From contig CAMHRH010000041.1 in assembly GCA_946187605.1 (NCBI GenBank), positions 1 to 7,521 on the forward strand: a DNA stretch of 7,521 nucleotides, written 5' to 3'. Under the pieces are notes generated by a model that saw only the letters and a list, made by a program, of their open reading frames with translations, ran no database searches and was not told where the DNA came from. A program made the translations under genes and the position numbers. The stretch is from an uncultured Candidatus Saccharibacteria bacterium. Its GTDB lineage: Bacteria; Patescibacteriota; Saccharimonadia; Saccharimonadales; Saccharimonadaceae. Shown here in pieces: positions 4,380-7,521 of the stretch. Within the stretch, counting starts at the first letter, position 1. Every line of letters starts with the position of its first letter.

Positions 4380-5801
4380 ATGGATGACTATAAAATTACC
4401 GTCGGTATCGAATGCCACGTACAGCTAAATACCAACACAAAGCTATTTAGTGGCGTAGATAATGATGCGGTCGACAAAGAACCAAATTCCTGCGTTAGTC
4501 CGCTTGACTATGCCCTGCCGGGAATGTTGCCAGTATTAAACAAAGCTGCAGTCGAAAAATGCATTCGTGCTGGACTTGCGATGAACTGCAAAATTAATCT
4601 CGTTAGTCGTTTTGATCGCAAGCATTATCACTACCCAGATTTGCCTAAAGGCTATCAGATTTCGCAATTCTATCAGCCGATTGTCGGTGCTGGCGTAGTG
4701 CATCTGCCAGATGGCACAGATGTGAAGATCGACCACGCACATCTCGAGGAAGATGCTGGCAAGTTGATGCATTTTGATAACTATTCCCTAGTCGACTTGA
4801 ACCGTGCCGGCACACCATTGCTCGAAATCGTGACAGATTTACCGGGCATGAGTTCGGCTGCACAGGCACGTTTGTACTGCGAAGAACTACATCGTTTGAT
4901 GATTTATGCTAATGCGACAAATGGCGATTTATACCAAGGCAATATGCGTTTCGACGTTAATATTTCAGTATCGAACACCGACAAACTTGGCACACGTACG
5001 GAGATTAAAAACTTAAACTCGTTCCGAAGCGTTGAGCGCGTTGTAGAATATGAAGCTAAACGCCAAATCGCCCTGCTCAAAAAAGGCGAAAAGGTTATCC
5101 AGGAGACGCGCGGCTGGAATGACGCAACCGGCAAAACAACTACACAGCGCAGCAAAGAGAATGCGGCCGATTATCGTTACATGCCGGAGCCGGATATTCC
5201 GCCAGTCGTACTTGAACAGAGCTATGTTGATAGGATTGCGGCGAGCATGCCAATGATGCCGGCAGATTATCGTTCGAAATTTGATATTTTAAATCTCGAT
5301 GAGAGTGAACGCGAAGCTATAATTAATTACTCAGTTCTTGCAAAACGCCTAGCTGAAGCCTGCGATAAGAATATTAAGCTCAGTCCGCGTATTGCACACT
5401 GGTTCTCGAGTACACTGCTGACCGAGGAGAATCAAGACAAGAACTTCTCGCTCGCGACTGCCGATGAGTTGATTGAGTTATCCGATATGGTCGAAAAGAA
5501 AGAACTTTCCTCTACAGCCGCTAAGGAGGTTTTGATGGAGATGTATGACAAGAAGAACACCTCTAAGACGCCGCATCAGCTCGCAAAAGAGATGAATTTA
5601 TTGCAAGAGAACGATGAGAATGCCCTCTCGGCGATTATTGATGAAGTTTTGATGATGCCAGAATGCGCAAAAGCAGCCGATGATGTCCGCAATGGCGAGA
5701 TGAAAGCAATTGGATTCCTCGTCGGACAAGTGATGAAAAAATCGAAAGGAAAAGCAAACCCAGCAAGTGTGAACGAATTGATTAAAAATAAGTTATCATA
5801 A
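4380..5801 (+). CDS. gatB: Asp/Glu-tRNA amidotransferase subunit B
   Basis: GatB binds the mischarged tRNA, activates the acceptor-bound Glu (or Asp) with ATP and transfers ammonia from GatA. The 473-aa length is normal. N-terminal kinase-like cradle: ITVGIECHVQLNTNTKLFS (residues 6-24), NSCVSPLDYALPGMLPVLN (36-54), RFDRKHYHYPDLPKGYQISQ (77-96), HLEEDAGK (121-128), LVDLNRAGTPLLEIV (137-151), GNMRFDVNISV (187-197), EIKNLNSFRSVERVVEYEAK (208-227) and DYRYMPEPDIPP (264-275). The C-terminal helical and GatB/YqeY tail domains that contact the tRNA cover about 290-472, ending with GFLVGQVMKKSKGKANP (445-461). The start has AGGAG 8 nt upstream inside the preceding gene and no intergenic base. With gatC and gatA this completes the heterotrimer, though the unnamed TM/HEPN-like gene interrupts the order. 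Identification is very secure. Confidence 0.96.
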   Translation: MDDYKITVGIECHVQLNTNTKLFSGVDNDAVDKEPNSCVSPLDYALPGMLPVLNKAAVEKCIRAGLAMNCKINLVSRFDRKHYHYPDLPKGYQISQFYQPIVGAGVVHLPDGTDVKIDHAHLEEDAGKLMHFDNYSLVDLNRAGTPLLEIVTDLPGMSSAAQARLYCEELHRLMIYANATNGDLYQGNMRFDVNISVSNTDKLGTRTEIKNLNSFRSVERVVEYEAKRQIALLKKGEKVIQETRGWNDATGKTTTQRSKENAADYRYMPEPDIPPVVLEQSYVDRIAASMPMMPADYRSKFDILNLDESEREAIINYSVLAKRLAEACDKNIKLSPRIAHWFSSTLLTEENQDKNFSLATADELIELSDMVEKKELSSTAAKEVLMEMYDKKNTSKTPHQLAKEMNLLQENDENALSAIIDEVLMMPECAKAADDVRNGEMKAIGFLVGQVMKKSKGKANPASVNELIKNKLS

Positions 5802-5822
5802 GTAAAAGGAGATACATTTAAA

Positions 5823-6665
5823 ATGTCATACAAACTACCTACTAAAGCCGTCATCACCGACGCTGGTTTCGCAAGTCGCTTTTTACCAATCACGAAGACT
5901 ATACCAAAAGCAATGATTCCGCTCGGTGCTAAGCCAATCATGCAATACGTTGTCGAGGAGTGTGTTGCTGGCGGTATCAAGGATATTATTATCGTTGCAA
6001 CACATGAAGGCAAACCAATCTACGAAGATTACTTCAAGAATCCTGTCGAGAAGATTTATAAGCAGCTTGAATCACAAGGCAAGCTCGACCGTTTCGAATC
6101 GGTCCGCGAAGTTCTTTCGCTTGCAAATATTACCGTAATCGAGCAGGATCCGAGCCTTCCATATGGCAACGGTAGTCCAATTGCCAGCGCAAAGCCATAT
6201 CTGAACGACGACGAAGCTTTCGTTGCGCTTTATAGCGACGATTTAATCTTCGGCGAAGGCGACGTAAAGACCCTAGTCGACACTTATGCCGCAAATCCTG
6301 ACGCAAAAGCGATCATCACGGCACAAGAAATGCCAAAAGAAGTCTGGAATAAATACGGCATGATTGCTCTTGCCGACGAAAAGAAGATGACACTCAGTCA
6401 CATTGTCGAAAAACCGGCTAAGCCAGAAGATAGTCCTTCGAATCTAACTTCTTACGGTCGCTACCTATTAACACCAGAGGTATTCGCGCATCTCGTTCCG
6501 GGCAATACTGGTCTTGATGATGAGCTTTGGACTGTCGATGCAATTACGAAGCTCGCAAAGTCCGGCGACGTAATCGTAACTAAGAGCAAGGGCAAGTGGC
6601 TCACGACTGGCGATCCGAAAAACTACTATAACGCATACCAAGAATTTATTAAGATGGGAGAATAA
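5823..6665 (+). CDS. galU: GalU-like nucleotidyltransferase (putative UTP-glucose-1-phosphate uridylyltransferase), divergent
   Basis: GalU makes UDP-glucose from UTP and glucose-1-phosphate for cell-surface glycans. The 280-aa product has the family fold and order: KAVITDAGFASRFLPITK (8-25), PKAMIPLGAKPIMQYVVEEC (28-47), GIKDIIIV (51-58), LPYGNGSPI (112-120), LYSDDLIF (136-143), YGMIAL (178-183), HIVEKP (193-198), SNLTSYGRYLLTPEVF (206-221), DDELWTVDAI (232-241) and GKWLTTGDPKNYY (257-269). It departs from classical GalU at several sites. The AAGxGTR loop is DAGFASR, PKEM is PKAM, and the Asp expected in 'D-x-G' near the C-terminus (second metal ligand by analogy with RmlA D226) is T261. D139/D140 keeps the first metal site. 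The Shine-Dalgarno AAAGGAG (5805-5811) lies in the 21-nt gap after gatB; no internal promoter was convincing. The fold is secure; the exact substrate is less so. Confidence 0.8.
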   Translation: MSYKLPTKAVITDAGFASRFLPITKTIPKAMIPLGAKPIMQYVVEECVAGGIKDIIIVATHEGKPIYEDYFKNPVEKIYKQLESQGKLDRFESVREVLSLANITVIEQDPSLPYGNGSPIASAKPYLNDDEAFVALYSDDLIFGEGDVKTLVDTYAANPDAKAIITAQEMPKEVWNKYGMIALADEKKMTLSHIVEKPAKPEDSPSNLTSYGRYLLTPEVFAHLVPGNTGLDDELWTVDAITKLAKSGDVIVTKSKGKWLTTGDPKNYYNAYQEFIKMGE

Positions 6666-6668
6666 TTC

Positions 6669-6944
6669 ATGGAAACACCAGCTTGGATATTAGTATTTAT
6701 ACTAGCTATCACACTATTCTTGTTCTTGCTGGTCGGTATTATCTTGCTAGTTAAGTTGATCGGCGTGACGAAGGAAGCTAAGAAGATTATGTTGCAGGGG
6801 CAAAATATTGCCGAAAAAGCTGATGATATTGCAGATAATGTTCGCGATATGACAACCGTGGGTGGTTTAGTTAAGTACTTTACCGAGAACTATCTCGATA
6901 AAGCCGAGAAGAAAAAACGCAAGAAATCCAAAAAGGAGGATTAA
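6669..6944 (+). CDS. Small single-TM protein, DUF948/YtxG-like
   Basis: The 91-aa product has a very hydrophobic N-terminal segment (about residues 6-30, ILVFILAITLFLFLLVGIIL) that should anchor it in the membrane. It is followed by an amphipathic, probably coiled-coil helix (VTKEAKKIMLQGQNIAEKADDIADNVRD, about 33-60) and a strongly basic tail (KAEKKKRKKSKKED). This layout resembles DUF948 proteins such as Bacillus YtxG, and the next gene encodes a YtxH-like protein, the same pairing as the Bacillus ytxG-ytxH general-stress genes; that context supports the assignment more than sequence identity does. GGGAG (6656-6660), in the last codons of galU, lies 8 nt before the ATG. Its stop overlaps the next start by one base (TAATG). 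The biochemical role is unknown. Confidence 0.65.
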   Translation: METPAWILVFILAITLFLFLLVGIILLVKLIGVTKEAKKIMLQGQNIAEKADDIADNVRDMTTVGGLVKYFTENYLDKAEKKKRKKSKKED

Positions 6945-7246
6945 TGGCGGAAAATAAATCCGAGGGTGGTAATAAATTCTGGCTCGGTGCCGCGCTTGGC
7001 ACAGTAGTCGGAGCAATCGCCGGCGTACTTGCGGCACCAAAATCAGGCAAAGAAACTCGCAAGGATATTGCCGATGGTGCAGCTAAAGCCAGCAAGAAAG
7101 CCAAAGCAGAAGGCAAAAAGCTGCTCAAACGCACTAAGAAAGAGGCAGAAGCAGTCGGCAAGAATGTCGCCAAAGAAGCAAAGACCGTAAAGACCGAGAT
7201 TGTCGATAAGGTCGAAAAAGCAAAGACGAAAACCGAAAAGGAATAA
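6944..7246 (+). CDS. YtxH-like small membrane protein with Lys/Ala-rich tail
   Basis: The 100-aa product has a glycine/alanine-rich membrane segment (about residues 11-31, LGAALGTVVGAIAGVLAAP) followed at once by APKSGKETRKDI, the signature of the YtxH family. The rest (about 40-100) is a highly charged Lys/Ala/Glu helix without hydrophobic core, like LEA or apolipoprotein-type amphipathic repeats. It may be surface-bound or extended; no function is established for the family beyond a link to general stress in Bacillus. A strong Shine-Dalgarno (AAGGAGG, 6933-6939) lies 4 nt before the ATG, and the start overlaps the previous stop by 1 nt, so the pair is translationally coupled. It is the last gene of the run and is followed by the terminator at 7262-7296. 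Confidence 0.75.
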   Translation: MAENKSEGGNKFWLGAALGTVVGAIAGVLAAPKSGKETRKDIADGAAKASKKAKAEGKKLLKRTKKEAEAVGKNVAKEAKTVKTEIVDKVEKAKTKTEKE

Positions 7247-7261
7247 TTGACCGCCTTTCGC

Positions 7262-7296
7262 AAAAAAGAACTCCTCGTCATGAGGAGTTCTTTTTT
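7262..7296. terminator. Strong bidirectional intrinsic terminator
   Basis: Arms 7262-7276 (AAAAAAGAACTCCTC) and 7282-7296 (GAGGAGTTCTTTTTT) are perfect 15-bp reverse complements around a 5-nt loop. Each strand thus has a GC-containing 9-bp stem followed by six Ts, so it can stop both the operon ending with the YtxH-like gene and dnaJ arriving from the right. The dnaJ stop codon (7295-7297) overlaps the T-tract. Confidence 0.92.
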
Positions 7297-7521
7297 AGTG
7301 AAAGATGCCGCGTTTCTTGGATTTGCCAAATTCTTCGATAAGCTCTTTTTGTTTCTTTGTGAGGTTGCGCGGAATCTCAACGTTAATCGTAACGATGTGT
7401 GGCCCACGCTGGTCGGAACCGATACGTGGCGCACCATGACCGGATAGCTTGAAATTAGTGCCCGGTTGCGTGCCGGCCGGAATCTTCATTGTTATTTTGC
7501 CATCAACCGTCTCAACGTCAA
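7295..7521 (-). CDS. dnaJ: Chaperone protein DnaJ, C-terminal end (partial)
   Basis: DnaJ (Hsp40) delivers unfolded proteins to DnaK and stimulates its ATPase. Only the last 74 complete codons are present; the frame is open to the right edge, so the Met at 7489 is internal, not a start. The peptide DVETVDGKITMKIPAGTQPG is followed by a 'F-K-L-S-G-H-G-A-P-R' segment, RGPHIVTINVEIP and LTKKQKELIEEF. These match C-terminal domain II of DnaJ (typically DGK-x-x-x-x-IPxGTQxG, then RxxGxGxP, then V-x-V-x-x-P-x-x-L-[ST]-x-x-Q). The J domain and zinc-finger region lie outside the window, so a CbpA-type member cannot be excluded. The gene converges on the YtxH-like gene and ends inside the shared terminator. 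Confidence 0.88.
   Translation of the reverse strand, partial: DVETVDGKITMKIPAGTQPGTNFKLSGHGAPRIGSDQRGPHIVTINVEIPRNLTKKQKELIEEFGKSKKRGIFH

Noticed and set aside
5778..5799. Promoter for galU at the end of gatB (TTGATT and TATCAT)
   Set aside because: The boxes are only 10 bp apart, which sigma70-type polymerase would not use; galU is better explained as part of the upstream operon.
5576..6013. A 145-codon open frame on the minus strand over the gatB/galU junction
   Set aside because: It is antisense to two well-supported genes, has no recognisable domain and spans their intergenic gap and ribosome binding site.
6880..7437. A 185-codon open frame on the minus strand across the operon end and dnaJ
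   Set aside because: It runs antisense to the YtxH-like gene, passes through the strong terminator and overlaps dnaJ in another frame. Its Ser/Ala/Phe-rich protein is what the reverse of a Lys/Ala-rich gene gives.
1..7521. Mobile elements, CRISPR arrays, tRNA or rRNA genes
   Set aside because: No repeat-spacer pattern, transposase-like protein, target duplication or tRNA cloverleaf was noticed by eye; all non-coding gaps are under 75 bp.

Overview
The window reads as a compact housekeeping segment of a small-genome bacterium, most likely of the Candidate Phyla Radiation (Patescibacteria) and probably Saccharibacteria (TM7). The reasons are indirect: genes are packed with almost no spacing, gatCAB is present (the indirect route to Gln-tRNA), a CPR-type small membrane protein sits between gatA and gatB, MurA is fused to a helix-turn-helix domain, and GalU is divergent. 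TGA is used as a normal stop (gatC), which argues against CPR lineages that read UGA as glycine. The phylum assignment is an inference from protein character and was not checked by a search.

Layout. Bases 1-125 hold the 3' end of yebC (+). A near-consensus promoter follows directly and runs into a hairpin/T-tract, so it can only make an RNA of about 33 nt or act antisense to dut. dut (dUTPase) lies on the minus strand at 195-632. A 41-bp divergent intergenic region (633-673) separates dut from an XRE-HTH/MurA fusion (+, 674-2215). After a 69-bp gap with its own extended -10 box comes a long co-directional run: gatC, gatA, an unnamed single-TM protein with an R-x4-H (HEPN-like) motif, gatB, galU, a DUF948/YtxG-like membrane protein and a YtxH-like protein (2285-7246). 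It is closed by a strong bidirectional terminator shared with the 3' end of dnaJ, which enters from the right on the minus strand.

How the parts work together. GatC, GatA and GatB form the amidotransferase that converts Glu-tRNA(Gln) to Gln-tRNA(Gln). MurA makes the first committed peptidoglycan precursor, and GalU would make UDP-glucose for surface glycans. The two small membrane proteins at the end of the run resemble a Firmicutes general-stress pair. Dut, YebC and DnaJ are ordinary nucleotide-hygiene, regulatory and chaperone genes.

The most notable signals are: the promoter-into-terminator unit at 129-196; identical leaderless geometry at dut, murA and gatC (-10 hexamer, 6 nt, ATG); the HTH-MurA fusion beside an operator-like inverted repeat; the HEPN-like membrane protein embedded in gatCAB; and a GalU homologue altered at both its nucleotide loop and a probable metal ligand.
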